A DNA stretch of 64,000 nucleotides from Xiphophorus maculatus (GCF_002775205.1 NC_036445.1:33234453-33298452), one strand, 5' to 3'. Positions 24,749 through 38,195 are shown, numbered from the stretch's first letter. A program made the numbers and translations. The notes: generated from the letters alone by a model not told the origin.

Positions 24749-27700
24749 GGTGTTGGTATCCAGGAGCTATCCAAAATTATCCCAGAGAAAAGTCTAGCCA
24801 AATCTCTATCAACTACTTCCTGCTCTGTTGTTTGTCAGAGATTCATCTGCCAAACCAGTTTTGCCCCTCCCTTTGGTGGTCTGTTGTCAAGCTCCTCCTT
24901 TGTTCACTTCAACACTGAATTCTTCTGCCCTGAGAAGAAGTGTCTGCTGTGCTTGAACTAATAGAAATAACAATTGTTGGGGTTAGTTATTCTTTATAGG
25001 TTTTCCTTTCCAGCTGCGATGTTGGGATAAGTACTGTTAGTGTGTGATGTCTTACATTTACTTCTGACAGAAGAACCAACATCAAGGACAAAGAAATGAA
25101 AATGAAAATACAAGAAGAACTTTTCTTGAATAACCTTAGTAATTTCTTGATACAAATTCCCTCAATGTATTGAGGGAATACATTGAGGTTCAGTCTGTTG
25201 CAAAGACATGACTAAACATGTAGAACATGCCTTTGCAGCAGAAGCACATTTAGAGAACAAGAGGCATTGGGGGAAGTGCTCACATCCTCCTTGTGGTTTA
25301 CTCTTCCAGTTACACAGGACTGAGCATTTCGACTGCAGTCCATCACACAGATACATCCTCTTTTAAAACCAAATCATCCTCTGCAGCAACAAACTGAACA
25401 CTGAGCACCACAGACAAACTGGGTCTAATCTAAATATCTAAATACAAGGAATGTCTAAAGATTTTGTCTGTGATGAAAAGCAACCTAAAATAATTAAGAA
25501 AGTCCTGGCTGAGGACGATAGTGGGCGGGATTAAACAAGGCAGTTGAAAATGTTTCAGATGATGAAAGCATAACACGATAACCAGTTACTTTGGGAACAG
25601 CAAACATTACACTTTGTCAATTTTAGACTATTATTTTTTAAAAAGTGAATCTGGATCACTTCCCACATGAAAAAAAGCTCAGTGGATGAGAGCTGAACAC
25701 AACTTCTGAAGGACCTATTTGAGCATTTCTCGCCAGAACACTTTGAGTTATTTGTGCGAGCAAAACTGAGGAAGGCTCTAGGAGGTGATCGTTGCCTTAA
25801 ATTAAAAACAAAAGCTGTACTGACAATTTTTATCCACAAATGCCTAAACCTCGCCGCCACCTTTATTTGCTTTGTACAGAAGGCATGGGCTCTCCATTGA
25901 GAAACAAATCAATTTTATCCAGTTGAGTAAAATCGTTTGTCTGTGATGTATGCAATGTCCCAGTATGGTAAATGGCTTACCGTAAATTACCTGCACTGCA
26001 AAAAGAAAAGTATCAATCCAAACCAGATGGCTGCTAACTTTAATTCAATATTTGGAGGCATGGCCAACACAGACTGAACGGCTTCATTCACTTCCTCTGC
26101 TGCCATTCATAAAACCACAGGCAGAGTAAGAATTCTAAAACAGCACAGAAAATCAGTGTCATCATTTACAACTTCTCATTCTGTTCTGTTATCTACCAGG
26201 GATAATCCAAGAAAAGGAGAGAATGTGAAACTTCTTTGGAGTGTAGTTGCACAGAAAGGCAGTGACCAGCGTTTGTGGACAGTGGAGGCTTCCTGCATTA
26301 GTCGCAGCTCACTGCTTTTCACCACCTGATGAAACTTCCTCTGTATGTCTGACCATACCATACTGTGAAACTTTAAATTTAACCTAGCGTTTTTGAAACT
26401 AGAAAAGCTTTTGGCACCAGCACAGAGCATACAGCTTCATGTTGACATTTTCAACTAGAAAACATGCATTTCTCTTCTCACTCCATTGTTTACATTTGTG
26501 TTGTTGAATTACGTGTGAGTTGTTCTCATGCTGAGAACATGACTTGTTGTGACTCACCGTGATGCAAGAAGGTAGCCAATATTTCTCTTTACAAAGAAAA
26601 ATGACAAAAACAGCAACACACAGTGATTTGGATACCTAATTTAATCTCATTACTGGTTTATAAATAGAAATGGACTAGATTAGTCCTTATATATATAAAA
26701 AAAGTGGTCATATTAGAGCAACGTGTCACTAAGGAATGAATTACTGGCATCACTGATCATGGTCTTTATGAACTCATTCTAAAACAGACAGTAAGATTGC
26801 TGAAAGAACTAGCTAGTAATGCCATTTCACCACCTACTTATTTACTTCTTAATTCCCTGTTACACCTGCAATGCAATTCAAAATTCTTACATATAAAGCT
26901 TTTAATAACCAAGGACTGAATAATTGTGGTATCTGTACATTAGCTTTTCTGTCTTAACGTAGATGCTTGGATGCTTAGTTTTTATTTCTCAAGCTCCCCT
27001 CCTGCAAAACCAGTTTTGTGTATTTGTTTACAGAACATATTTAGGCTCTTAATCTATATTGTAAGATATATAATTTTGTTTTGATAAAAACCATTGTCAG
27101 TGTCAAACAATTTTTGTATATATTGCTGTTGGTCAGGACTGTTGGATGAACTCAGATGAAGCAGAATCTAGTTTCCAATTACTGTCAAGCAACATTCATA
27201 AATATAATAATACAATTTAAACATTGATACTGTTACTTTGCCAGATCACCCCCCAAAAAAGCATACAAAAAACCCAGGCAAACAGAGTGGAAATAAATGA
27301 GTCTTTAATGACGAAGAAAACCTCCAAAATTACAGAGAATAATTAACACATGCATTGTAATCCAAAGACATAAGGGCGTAGGAAACATTCACAGATCTGG
27401 CAATAAGGGGGAATAACAGGGAGGATATTCACAGGGACAGTGATTACTAGATGTAAGACAGGGGAATGATTTCTGGTGTTCACAGTGGTGAGAGAACTGG
27501 AGGTGAGAAATTAACCAATTGGTTGCCTAACAGAATTACCAGAAAAACATAAAAATATGTGAAACAATAGCAAAAACATGATCAAATTCAAAAGTAAGTA
27601 GAAATTCCGAACATAAGTCCACAAGAATACAAAATTGAGACAAAATATAACAAAACTGAAAAACAAACCAAAGTTCTTCAAAACATGACTCCTTACAGCC

Positions 27701-27803
27701 GCCATGAGCATCAAAAACATACACACCTACTTCTAAATTTAAGAAAATTCACTTATATCATGTTTAGAAATATAGTCTATTCTTCTATCAATTTCAATTC
27801 TTT
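24749..27803. other. Intergenic region between the two calhm genes
   Basis: No gene recognised; human trappc3l, which lies among the calhm genes, was not found. At about 26085-26185 there is a ~100-bp relic shared with 11870-11990 (minus-strand start MAAEEVNEA; shared word agcacagaaaatca). The rest is AT-rich and unremarkable. Confidence 0.45.
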
Positions 27804-30800
27804 TCACATTGAAACCATTCCACCATCCACGAAATGGAGAACAGCAGGGTTGTCAGTCGACTCATTTGATCTTACTGAAACCATCCTAATCCCATCACCC
27901 TCCTGGTTTGTCTCCACATATCGATGCAAAGTGCTGTAGAAGTGATCTTTGGTGCTAAACTTATATAATAAGGAAATTTTCTCCCAGTCTTTGTTGGAGG
28001 GAGTGGTGATGTTTGCAGGTTCCATCTGATTGAAAAAGCTCTTTAGGTTTCTCTCAGCAAGATCTTTAGCGTGTTTATTGGTGTATAAATCCATGAGCTC
28101 ACTTTCCTCCTGAGCATATGCCCTCCAGAACTTGAGTTGCTGATAGCTGATGGGGGAGTTGCAGCGAGCCAGGCAGATGATCAGTAAACTGGACAACATG
28201 ATGAAGGTGATGACCAGCCAACCTAGAATCTGTTGTGAGAACAGAAAAAGATTATTTATTACTATGACCATTTACCATTAGTATTTAAGACTACAGTCTA
28301 CTGCAAAAAAACACCAAATTACACATAAAAGAAGTAATGGGCTAATTTGAACATAATCTGGAACATATGCAGGTTTCAATGTCAATTGTTTAGGAGCTGG
28401 TATATTATCAATGAATGAATGAATGAATCAATCAATCAATCATCAAATGAAGTTTATTTTTATAGCACATTTCGGCAACAAAGCCGTTCAAAGTGATAGG
28501 CAGACAAAAATTTCATTAAGCTTTGTGAAAATTCTGGTATTTTTAATAATAAGTTAATGAGTAAAAATCAGTAACAACATTGCAAAATTTTTCATAACAT
28601 AAACCACCTACTGAAACCAATACTTAATGTATTTATGTTAAAACACTGCAAAGTACATCTACTGACAATATCAGCTGTTTGTTCCCAAAAGGCACAGCAA
28701 GGTAAGCAGATGTAAACTATCTTCAGAACAATAAAGCTTGGGTCAAAACAAAAAGCTCCTCTTTTAATATCAACTTGAAAAGTGTTTTTCTGTGTGTCTG
28801 ATGTATTTTGAACTAAAATATCATTGTTCTTCATCCAGTGATGTAATTAGAGGTAGGTAGAGCATCCAGAAACTGAGTTCAAGTCAGAGTAGTGATAGCT
28901 CAAAATAGTATCACTCAAGTAGGAATAGAAACTCCATGACCCTCTCACATCTGTCCTATGGAGCCAGCCAAACTCAAACCATTAGAAAGTCTCTATAATC
29001 AGGCCTGAAAGGTTTTATATTAAAAGCCAATCAGATGTCTAAATCTGGCATTCTGGACTTTCCTACTTTTGTAAGTCATAACCTTTTAAAACTAATTTTG
29101 AAATGTTTAAACAGACTTGTGCCTAACCCATTAAGTGATTGTATACAGAAATTGCTGGGCAGCAGCAGATCTACCAGAGCAGCTTTACATGGATATTATA
29201 AGGTTCCATTCCATAGAAACACTTTTGCTCAAAGTGCTCTGACTGTGAGAGGATCTGTAGTTTGGAACTCACTTCCTGCCAATTTAAAGTCTGTAACCAG
29301 TTTTAATATGTTCAAAAAACAAACAGAACTTTGCTTATGTCAGAAACAGAACTGTATCCACTCTTAATGTTTTTATGTTTCACTGTTTTATATGCATGAC
29401 TGTGTATGTGTTGTGTAGTGGGAACATTTTAAGGTTACTTATGATTATTAGCTGAATCATTGCATAGCAGTATTAAGATTCTTGTGTGATGCATGAGCTC
29501 ATGAAAAAGTTTAGTTTCTTAACATTACAGTGAAGTCATTGGGTTGTTTCTTTATCTCTCCTGCCTTCTAGTGAAAGAAGACACGTGTGCTTGCTGTCTA
29601 TTCTGCTGTCTGTTCTGTAACCAAGTAGATTCTCATACTGCTATGTGAATGGAGTGAACCTCTCCTATAAAACTGTGCCCTGTTTGAAATCTCTGCTCGC
29701 TGATTGCAGTCAGGAGAAAGAGCACAGCTTACAGTTTTATTGTAAAACTGTAAAACCACTACAGTTGTCAACATCATGTTGCATTATTTTAAATGATAAT
29801 TATTTCATTTTCTACTACTTTTTAGATGTACTCTTTAAAAGCCCACAGGGACAAGTGCTGTGAATTAGCTTTAGCTATAAGCACTGTGATGCAAACATGG
29901 GACTATTGATCTGTTCTATTTGACTATGTCGATGTGTGTCTGTCCCTATCAAATACACCTACATCAAATTAAATTAAGTATTGGATTTTAAAGGAGCAGT
30001 ATCAAGTAAAAGCAAATTTTTTAGCTTTACATTGTGTTATAATCTCATTCTCTAGTCAAAAACATACCTGAAGTGTTTGATTCTTTCTTGCATGTTTGAG
30101 AAATTCTTTCATCTCACAGGGCAGCCATTCAGCTGTGCATAATGTCTACCATCAACCTTCAGTTTCCAAGCTTCTACCTCACAGAGCAGAACCTCCCTCA
30201 TGGCTCCCTGCTCTGCTCCTTCAGACTAGCCAAACACCTGGTGGAACTGCACATCTGCTGATCTCATACCACTTACTTCTCAGTGCAACGCTGGTAATAG
30301 TGTTGTTAAAAGGTTAATAGAGGAGTCATGTTGTGATGACTTCCTGAAGACACAGTTTCAGAAAGAGCAGGAGTTTTTAAAGAGTACAGAATCCTATCAA
30401 ATCAGGAAGTAAAATTTCTTTAAAGTCATATTTGATATATTCAGCATTTTTATGACAGCTGAAGGTGACATAGTTACTTGATTATGCTATAAAATGGTAC
30501 TATGTGTCTAGAAACATAATTCTGCCCCTTTAAAACTACTTCTAGAGGTTTTTTCTTTTTGTTTTTTTTAAGGTTTCTCAGCCAGATACTACCCTCCTCT
30601 GATTATCCATCCATCTATTAAAGACACTAAATAGTCTGCAGTGTAAACATGTCGTCAAATCAACACAGCTAAAGGTTATATTTATACAAAAACAAATGTA
30701 GGTCTTGTGGGGAGAATAATTTTAACTAACAATATTTAAATTCCAGATTTCTTCATCCTAAAATAGCTGCAAATGCTGATTTGACACAAATCATTAATTA

Positions 30801-31484
30801 TTTGATAGTCTAACAAACATTTGCAGTGTTTTCTGACAAAGATTTGCTGTACTGCTCAGTACCAAGTTAACAAATTAAGAATGCTGAAGTCTTTAATGCT
30901 GTGATGACTAAAGACTTGTTATAAATGTTAGAGTGGGATCACATCAGAAAACTGCTTACCTGAGACTGAGATCTTAATGTACGCAGAACCTCCTCATTAC
31001 GTTTATCACAAGGAAGCATGTGAAGCTTCCTTCCACAGTCCAACTCAAAATTCATATCTTTGCACAAATACTGGTTGTAAACACTCAAATTGGTTCCAGT
31101 CATTGCACACTCATAATAGTTACCATTAAGCAGAGCAACAGCTAACCAGCTGGACGGTGCCACCAGGGCTGTGGAACTGATTTGTAAGAAAGCTGTGCAA
31201 GTGGTGGCCAGGTTTTTCCAATAACACAACTTTGCCCTGTTGTGCCAAAGACCTGTAAACAATATCCACATCTTTTTGCTGAGAATATAACCTAGCAGCA
31301 GCAAAGCTAGTGCTGGAACCAACAGGAAGACCAAGCCATACAGGAAGTTCAGCTCGTTGCAGGGACATTTGAATGCCACCGAGGAGAAGATCTGCTCGCC
31401 TCCAGCTGTCAACAGAGCAACCAACCCAAAACCAAGGTTGGTCTGCTTGCTGGCAATATTCAGAATCGTCTTAAACCTATCCAT
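27804..31484 (-). CDS. calhm6: Calcium homeostasis modulator 6-like channel, complete
   Basis: Second CALHM paralog, a large-pore channel subunit. In mammals CALHM6 is interferon-responsive and acts in immune-cell ATP release. Coding exons: 31484-30960 (175 codons) and 28229-27804 (141 codons plus stop), phase 0, for 316 aa (human about 315). The start MDRFKTILNIA is supported by length. An upstream in-frame codon at 31544 would add 20 residues not typical of the family and was rejected. LNFLYGLVFLLVPALALLLL and LLTAGGEQIFSSVAFKCPC match CALHM6. Cysteines are conserved in FKCPC, YYECAMTG, LDCGRK and LPCDK. Exon 2 opens ILGWLVITFIM and carries SYQQLKFWRAYAQEE and LAERNLKSFF. The 2.7-kb intron contains LINE fragments. 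Confidence 0.92.
28421..28500 (-). mobile_element. L2-type LINE 3' end, reverse orientation
   Basis: Tail repeats (gaatgaatgaatcaatcaat) are followed by tttatttttatagcacattt, the reverse complement of the L2 3' end with its AATAAA-like and GATT-type tail. Only about 80 bp remain, in the calhm6-like intron. Confidence 0.6.
29035..29390 (+). mobile_element. LINE C-terminal fragment in the calhm6-like intron
   Basis: A 110-codon frame resembles the last part of L2/Rex-type LINE proteins (LILKCLNRLVPNPLSD; SRSTRAAL; GSVVWNSLPANLKSV; FNMFKKQTEL). There is no RT core, so it is a 5'-truncated relic antisense to the host gene. Confidence 0.65.
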
Positions 31485-31544
31485 TGGTAGCTGTTGGGTG
31501 ACAGAGAGAGACAGCTGAAATGAACGTTGCAGTTTCACTTCCAC

Positions 31545-34500
31545 CCCGTATGTCTAAATGTCATCACCACAAACATTCTCATTTCCTGGAACTCTTAACG
31601 TCAGTCGTGGGTTTAAGTCTACTTTCTGAGCTTTGTAGCCAGCAAACAAAATTTCAGTTCATACCTGATATTGAGATGTGTCTCCATGTGTGTCTCCAGT
31701 TACCTAAGGCTATCAAATGTCACACTCCTCAATGCTGGTTATAATTGCATCAGTGTGTCTTTTTGTAAGCTGTCACAGATGGGGAGTGTGGAACATTTTG
31801 GAACAAGAGAGCCCCACACGGTTCACATGGTTCTTACTATTCTATGTAAGAAAACTATCATCAAGACCTAGTAAAATGAAAATACTGTCAGTATGAACTC
31901 TTTCGTTGGATCATATTAGCATTGAGACAGCCTCTGTCCATTCTTGTGTGTTTTTGTGTTGGTTGTGTGTGTGTGGGCGTGTACGTATAAGGGTGGGAAT
32001 ATTTGTGTCTCTGTGTGCCCATTCCTCTGTCAAGTCAAGACTTTTGCTACATTACACTGCAGGCTTTAATGCTCAATTCTGATTTTTGTTCAAATCTGAA
32101 TTTCATTGCGTGGTTGTTCATATTTCCAAATTTATGCAATTTGTATGTGATCTCCTTATGTAAACTGCAAACAATCTAAAGGTGCCTCTCATGTGCAGTA
32201 CAGGATGCAATAATGTCACATGTATCAATCGTGCTCAGTGTTTGTGGAAGTAAACATGGATGGTAAGGCTGGAGAGTATCTTGCATTCTAAAGCTGTTGA
32301 CCAACAGGAGCCAGCTCATTAACAACTTAATCACCATGGTTGCTGTTTTTCTTCCTGCTGGCGCACATCAGGACACAGAATAGGGACATGTGTCAAGTAT
32401 CAATGTGACCTGACCATACAGACACGTGTCACATTTGTAAAGATCAGATATGGATTGGATTCAGGACCACATATCCAAGTGACCTCAGTCACATTTGTAA
32501 AAATCTTATCTGTGTTCTAACTGTGATGAAAAGATCAAATACAGGTCGCATACGGGCAGAAAATCACATTTGTGTCACTTCAGGCTGCATTGTGAACATA
32601 GCCTTAGACTCATACTTGCTGCCAGTGGCTGGTGGCCCCACCGGGTGCATCCGGGGCTGGGTGCTCAGGTGTCTGTTGGCTCACTCTCGATGGCTGGTTG
32701 GCGGGGCCTGGGCCCCTTGGCTCTATCTGGCTTTTTCTGGAGGGTGGGGTGCCCTTGAGTCTTGGGTCTCTGTCTGTGGTCAAGAAAGCTTCTCAGATCA
32801 CTGAAGGTCAGTCACATTACCCTTCAGTTCTTCCCTCTGGGAGCCTCCATAAAGTTCTCCTGTATTTATAAAAAAAATCAATTGTCCTTTCTGCAATAAC
32901 CAAGGGAGGAAATTCCATTTCATTAAAGGAGGCAAAATAAACAAGGAGATTTCTTAAGTGCAATTTTGGGGAAGGATTGGCAAATTACAACGAATTGTAA
33001 CATAAAATGTGCAGGTAGAAGCTTATCAGCACTGCATAGAATATAATGAATAACTGGTAATTATCCTGGTTGAAATGGCATGGCTAAAATGTATTTAATG
33101 GTCACATTAGTATTATTATCTATTAAATGACGTCCCTTATTAGTTCCATATCTCTTGAAAGGTCTTAATGTGTTCAATCTGCATGGCCAATAATGACTAG
33201 TTAGTGGCATGCACATCAAACATGGGTGTTGTTTTCCTAATTATGAACTGTTGAGACTCACAGAAGTCAAATAAAAATGTAAGTGTTTAGATCTGGATTT
33301 GGTTTGCATTCATAGATTCCTGTGGTCAGTGCTACTGATCTAATCTCTGGCACAACACCTTCAACAAAACTTTAAGACCAAATAAAAACAAGTTTTAATA
33401 AAACAGTCTTCATAAACATTGATTTGTTGCAGTGTCTTGATTCAAACTATGAGTTATTTAAATGATAAATTGTTAAGTTTCTCTACTTTTAAACCCTGTT
33501 TGTTTTTGCCATGACCTAGATGTCTGAGAACCTAGAAGTAGGAAAGAGTAACAAATATCTGTGAAGCATCATAACTTAAACTTAATGCTCAAACATGAGG
33601 ATTTTTCTAGAAGATTATTCAGATTTTATTTTATGATTTTAAAGGTGCTACACTGAAAATGGTAAGAAATGAAGGCATATCCTTCTGTTTTTCTATCAAC
33701 CATCAGCTGCTCTGCTCTCTCTCTTCTGCTCTCAGCTCCAACACACAGAGCTGTCAGCCACTAGCAATGCTTAGCCCCTCCCTCCTGCTTCAAATTCTTT
33801 TCATTAACTTAAGAGTTAGAGATCTAAATGAGATTGAAATATTTGCAACCTTTGACAGAAAAGTTTAAGTCTATTAAAGCGTTTTAGCTCGTTTTGCTAG
33901 TTTTGATTTCCAAGGCATAGCAAGGCAGTTTATCAAGATTCAACCAAAATAATGAAATTAACAAACTGCGGCCTGATTTTTACTGTTAATGTGTTTTATC
34001 CTATTGAAAAGTGGGAGTAAATAAAATGTGTTAATGTATTTTGCTCTAGGTATTTATTTACCTAAAGCAAAAAGGTTTTTTTTTTTTTTTGTTTGTGCTG
34101 AAGCTGCTCACTTCAGATGGCTCTGAGGGAGCCTGGGTCGTTCTGCAGCGCTGCTGTTGCTTCTCCTACACATTTTTTAAAGAGGGCAGGGGTGGCTAAA
34201 AATTCATCTAACTATTTTCCAAGACTGAGTGGTGCTGTCCAGTGTGCCTACAACACAATCCCTTTTAAAGAAGAATTTCTGTCGCCTCTGGACAGAATAA
34301 AGTTTTATCTATCTAATGTTGGCCAATGATGCTCAAACAGTTATTTGCGGACTTTATTAAAGACTTTTGAGGCAAATGACTATAACATTTTTCTTGTTCT
34401 ATATCACTGAAGAGACACTTTAAAATAATATTTTCAGTTAGCAATGTTTTTTTTCTAAGAGATTTAGTTTGACGATGGCTGTTGTGCCCTGAAATAGAAA

Positions 34501-34580
34501 TAACTTAATGCCGCTTTTAAGCCGCACTCTAAAAAGTAAATTTTGGTTTTACATTCACATCTGACCAATATTAAAACCGA
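31545..34580. other. Intergenic region upstream of calhm6-like
   Basis: No gene recognised. About 32055-32605 has loosely mirrored ends (actgcaggctttaatgc / cttcaggctgcattgtgaac) and internal wording typical of a non-autonomous hAT element, but no clean target duplication was found. A poly-T run lies at 34077-34090. Confidence 0.4.
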
Positions 34581-35099
34581 CCCAGATAGCACAATATGAG
34601 TGAAACAACACTGAAACAACATCAGGCAGAGACACTGAATCCATGTTGAAGCCTGACATTGAAATGGAATTGAAAGTGGTCAGTGACTTGCATGTTGAAT
34701 CAACATTAGGGCTTCAACATAACTGACACTATATCAATGTTGATTCAACCATCATTACAATGTGGAACTGCATGCATATTTGTGTTGATTTTATATTGAA
34801 TGAAAGCTAACAATTTATGTTAATTTTTTGGTCTGATAGGTCTTCCTCATAACATACCACTATTTTATTGGCAGATGATGGGTATTATGGGTATATGTCA
34901 TTCAAAATTATCTTACATTAACATATTTCCAAAAATGTGTGTACACAAACTTAAAAATGACAGCATGGCATTAATATTACATATTATTTAAGAAAAGAAG
35001 GACAGATATTTAAACATTTGTAACTGTCAGAACAACAGGAAGAACAGCGTCCATGAGGATAAACCTTGTACTGTATGAACCAGACAAACAGTATGTGTT

Positions 35100-35242
35100 G
35101 GGGACTCTGGTTGGTGCCACTTTGGTTCCTTGATGCCTCCCTCCCACTCTGGTACATAACGAAGCCACTTCTTTACAGTTATGCTGCAGTCTTTGTCAGT
35201 CTGCGTTGGGTCAAACTGCTGAGCAGCAGCTGAAAAACACAA
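35100..35242 (-). other. Exon-like segment within TIR element copy A
   Basis: On the minus strand a strong acceptor (tgtgtttttcag) precedes an open stretch beginning [19 protein letters not shown] and containing [13 protein letters not shown]. The same segment, nucleotide-identical, is at 54319-54450 in copy B. It does not match a family I recognise. It may be a captured host exon or the remains of the element's own gene. Confidence 0.45.
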
Positions 35243-35558
35243 AAATAAGAGTGAGGAAGGCGCCGGTTAGAAAGATGATAAACATTTGAAACACATTGAA
35301 ATATTAAATAGTGTACTGGTTATAGGTCTGAGAACATACACACAAACTATACGGTCCATTTATACACTCAGTTACATTAATAAGGACATGCCAAGGAATA
35401 TTCATAAATATTTAACTTAATGTTAGTCGATATATACAGTGTATCACAAAAGTACACCCCTCGCATTTCTGCAGATATTTTGAGTATATCTTTTTATAGG
35501 ACAACACTGATAAAATGCCACTTTGACACAATGAAAAGTTGTCTGTGTACACCTTATA

Positions 35559-37129
35559 CACTGCTCAAAAAAAATAAAGGGAACACTTAAACAACACAAT
35601 ATAACTCCAAGTAAATCAAACTTCTGTGAAATCAAACTGTCCACTTAGGAAGCAACACTGATTGACAATCAATTTCACCTGCTGTTGTGCAAATGGAATA
35701 GACAACAGGTGGAAATTATTGGCAATTAGCAAGACACACTCAATAAAGGAGTGGTTCTGCAGTTGGGACCACAGACCTCTTCTCAGTACCTATGCTGTCT
35801 GGCTGATGTTTTGGTCAGTTTTGAATGTTGGTGGTGCTTTCACACTCGTGGTAGCATGAGACGGACTCCACGACCCACACAAGTGGCTCAGGTAGTGCAG
35901 CTCATCCAGGATGGCACATCAATGTGAGCTGTGGCAAGAAGGTTTGCTGTGTCTGTCAGCGTAGTGTCCAGAGGCTGGAGGCGCTACCAGGAGACAGGCC
36001 AGTACACCAGGAGACGTGGAGGAGGCCGTAGGAGGGCAACAACCCAGCAGCAGGACCGCTACCTCTGCCTTTGTGCAAGAAGGAACAGGAGGAGCACTGC
36101 CAGAGCCCTGCAAAATGACCTCCAGCAGGCCACAAATGTGCATGTGTCTGCACAAACGGTTAGAAACCGACTCCATGAGGATGGTATGAGGGCCCGACGT
36201 CCACAGATGGGGGTTGTGCTCACAGCCCAACACCGTGCAGGACGCTTGGCATTTGCCAGAGAACACCAGGATTGGCAAATTCGCCACTGGCGCCTTGTGC
36301 TCTTCACAGATGAAAGCAGGTTCACACTGAGCACATGTGACAGAGTCTGGAGACGCCGTGGAGAGCGGTCTGCTGCCTGCAACATCCTTCAGCATGACCG
36401 GTTTGGCAGTGGGGTCAGTAATGGTGTGGGGTGGCATTTCTTTGGAGGGCCGCACAGCCCTCCATGTGCTCACCAGAGGTAGCCTGACTGCCATTAGGTA
36501 CCGAGATGAGATCCTCAGACCCCTTGTGAGACCATATGCTGGTGCGGTTGGCCCTGGGTTCCTCCTAATGCAGGACAATGCTAGACCTCATGTGGCTGGA
36601 GTGTGTCAGCAGTTTCTGCAAGATGAAGGCATTGAAGCTATGGACTGGCCAGCCCGTTCCCCAGACCTGAATCCGATTGAGCACATCTGGGCCATCATGT
36701 CTCGCTTCATCCACCAACGTCACGTTGCACCACAGACTGTCCAGGAGTTGGCGGATGCTTTAGTCCAGGTCTGGGAGGAGATCCCTCAGGAGACCATCCG
36801 CCACCTCATCAGGAGCATGCCCAGGCGTTGTAGGGAGGTCATACAGGCACGTGGAGGCCACACACAATACTGAGCCTCATTTTGACTTGTTTTAAGGACA
36901 TTACATTAAAGTTGGATCAGCGTGTAGTGTTATTTCACTTTAATTTTGTGTGTGGCTCCAAATCCAGGCCTCAATTGGTTAATAAATTTGATTTCCATTG
37001 ATGATTTTTGTGTGATTTTGTTGTCAGCACATTCAACTTTGTACAGAACAAAGTATTCAATGAGAATATTTCTTTCATTCAGATCTAGGATGTGTTATTT
37101 GAGTGTTCCCTTTATTTTTTTGAGCAGTG
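35559..37129 (+). mobile_element. Tc1/mariner transposon, copy 2, disabled
   Basis: Starts CACTGCTCAAAAAAAATAAA, ends tttttttgagcagtg, flanked by TA at 35557-35558 and 37130-37131; 1571 bp. Nearly identical to 18556-20055 but retains the full 5' untranslated region. Inserted in the relict Tc1 at 35437-37595. Confidence 0.95.
35856..36873 (+). pseudogene. Disrupted Tc1-like transposase
   Basis: Same transposase as 18774-19799 but disabled. Codon 24 is TGA (35925-35927) where copy 1 has CGA. Nine bases are missing near 36340, removing three residues after the first catalytic Asp region. An extra G in the run at 36411-36414 shifts the frame ahead of the VMVWGGIS box. Catalytic motifs [15 protein letters not shown] and NPIEHIW are still readable in separate frames. 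Confidence 0.93.
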
Positions 37130-37675
37130 TATAACAGTGCAAATTTATTCTTCCCTGAAAATAACTCTATATACAGTCATTAATCTCTAAACCACCAGCA
37201 ACAAAAGTGAGTACAGCCCTAAGAGACTATACCCCTAAATGACCAAACTGAGCACTGCTTGTCATTTTCCCTCCAAAATGTCATGTGACTAGTTAGTGTT
37301 ATTAGTTCTAAGGTCTGAATAGAGAGCAGGTGTGTTGGATTTTGTAGTGTAGCTCTCATACTCTCTTACTGAAGGTCCAACACGGCACCTCATGGCAAAG
37401 AACTCTCTGAGTATCTTAAAAGACAAATAGTTGTGCTACATGAAGATGACCAAACTTAGCTGCAGCACAGTGGCCAAGATCATTCTAAAAAATAGGAATA
37501 AGGTCCACTCAGAACAGACATCGCGTTGGTCGTCCGAAGAAGCTGAGTGCACGTGCTCAGCGTCACATCCAAATGCTGTCTTTGAAAGAAAAGTGAGGAA
37601 GGTTTGAGGGGAAGTAAGGGGAGATGAGGAGGGGTGCAACTAACAGCATACTTGGATTCAAAATTGATTAGACAC

Positions 37676-37820
37676 TGGTCCTCAAGGCAAGCTGACCTGC
37701 ATGTTTTCAATTAAGCAAAACCCTGTCAATCAGCCATCAATTAAAACCATGTGCTGAATTAGGGAAATATCTAAAACTTGCAGGGCAGTGTGCTTGGAGG
37801 ACCAGAGTTGAAAAAACTGG
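37676..37820. mobile_element. Palindromic MITE, ccctggtcctcaag family
   Basis: Left cactggtcctcaaggc and right gcttggaggaccagagttg mirror each other. The interior (aaaaccctgtcaatcagcca) matches the copy at 3390-3590. Part of the copy A nest. Confidence 0.55.
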
Positions 37821-37837
37821 ATTATACATTGGCATTT

Positions 37838-38195
37838 CAATCAATGCCAATGTTTGTTGCCTTGCAGCAAGAAGGTCCTGGGTTTGATTCCCAGCCCAGG
37901 GTCTTTCTACACAGAGTTTGCATGTTCTCCCTGTGCATGTTGGGTTCTCCGGCTTCCTCCCACAGTCCAAAAACATGACTGTCAGGTTAATTGGTCTCTG
38001 TAAATTCTCCCTAGGTTTGAGTGTGTGTGTGTGAGAGCATGGTTGTTTGTCCTGTCTGTCTCTATGTTGCCCTGTGACAGACTGGTGACCTGTCCAGGTG
38101 ACCTCGCCTCTCGCCAGGAATGTAACTGGAGAGGCAGCAGCATCTCCTGACCCCTCTGGGGACAAGGGTGTACAGAAAATGGATGGATGGATTTC
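37838..38195 (+). mobile_element. tRNA-derived SINE with ATGG tail
   Basis: A B-box-like ggtttgattcccagcc is followed by the teleost SINE body (cacagagtttgcatgttctc; actgtcaggttaattggtct; cctgtccaggtgacctcgcc), ending in ggatggatgg. The same family is at 53022-53351, with a 3' fragment at 8325-8445. Confidence 0.85.

Larger units (their letters stand above)
35437..37595 (+). pseudogene. Relict Tc1-like element, split by Tc1 copy 2
   Basis: The left end cagtgtatcacaaaagtac follows TA. It continues on both sides of the younger Tc1, and the right part (37390-37595) encodes broken pieces of a Tc1 transposase N-terminus (MAKNSLSILKRQIVVLHED; KLSCSTVAKI) before being truncated. It is a second Tc1 family, distinct from the intact element, inserted into TIR element copy A. 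Confidence 0.7.

Noticed and set aside
31485..31544. Upstream start codon extending the calhm6-like protein by 20 residues
   Set aside because: The extension is not hydrophobic or family-like; starting at 31484 gives the expected length and N-terminus.
32055..32605. Non-autonomous hAT element
   Set aside because: The ends mirror each other only weakly and the flanks do not match, so it is mentioned in the intergenic entry and not called separately.
37840..37900. Second tRNA-like head
   Set aside because: Same reasoning: continuous with a known-type SINE body and ATGG tail, and repeated at 53022.
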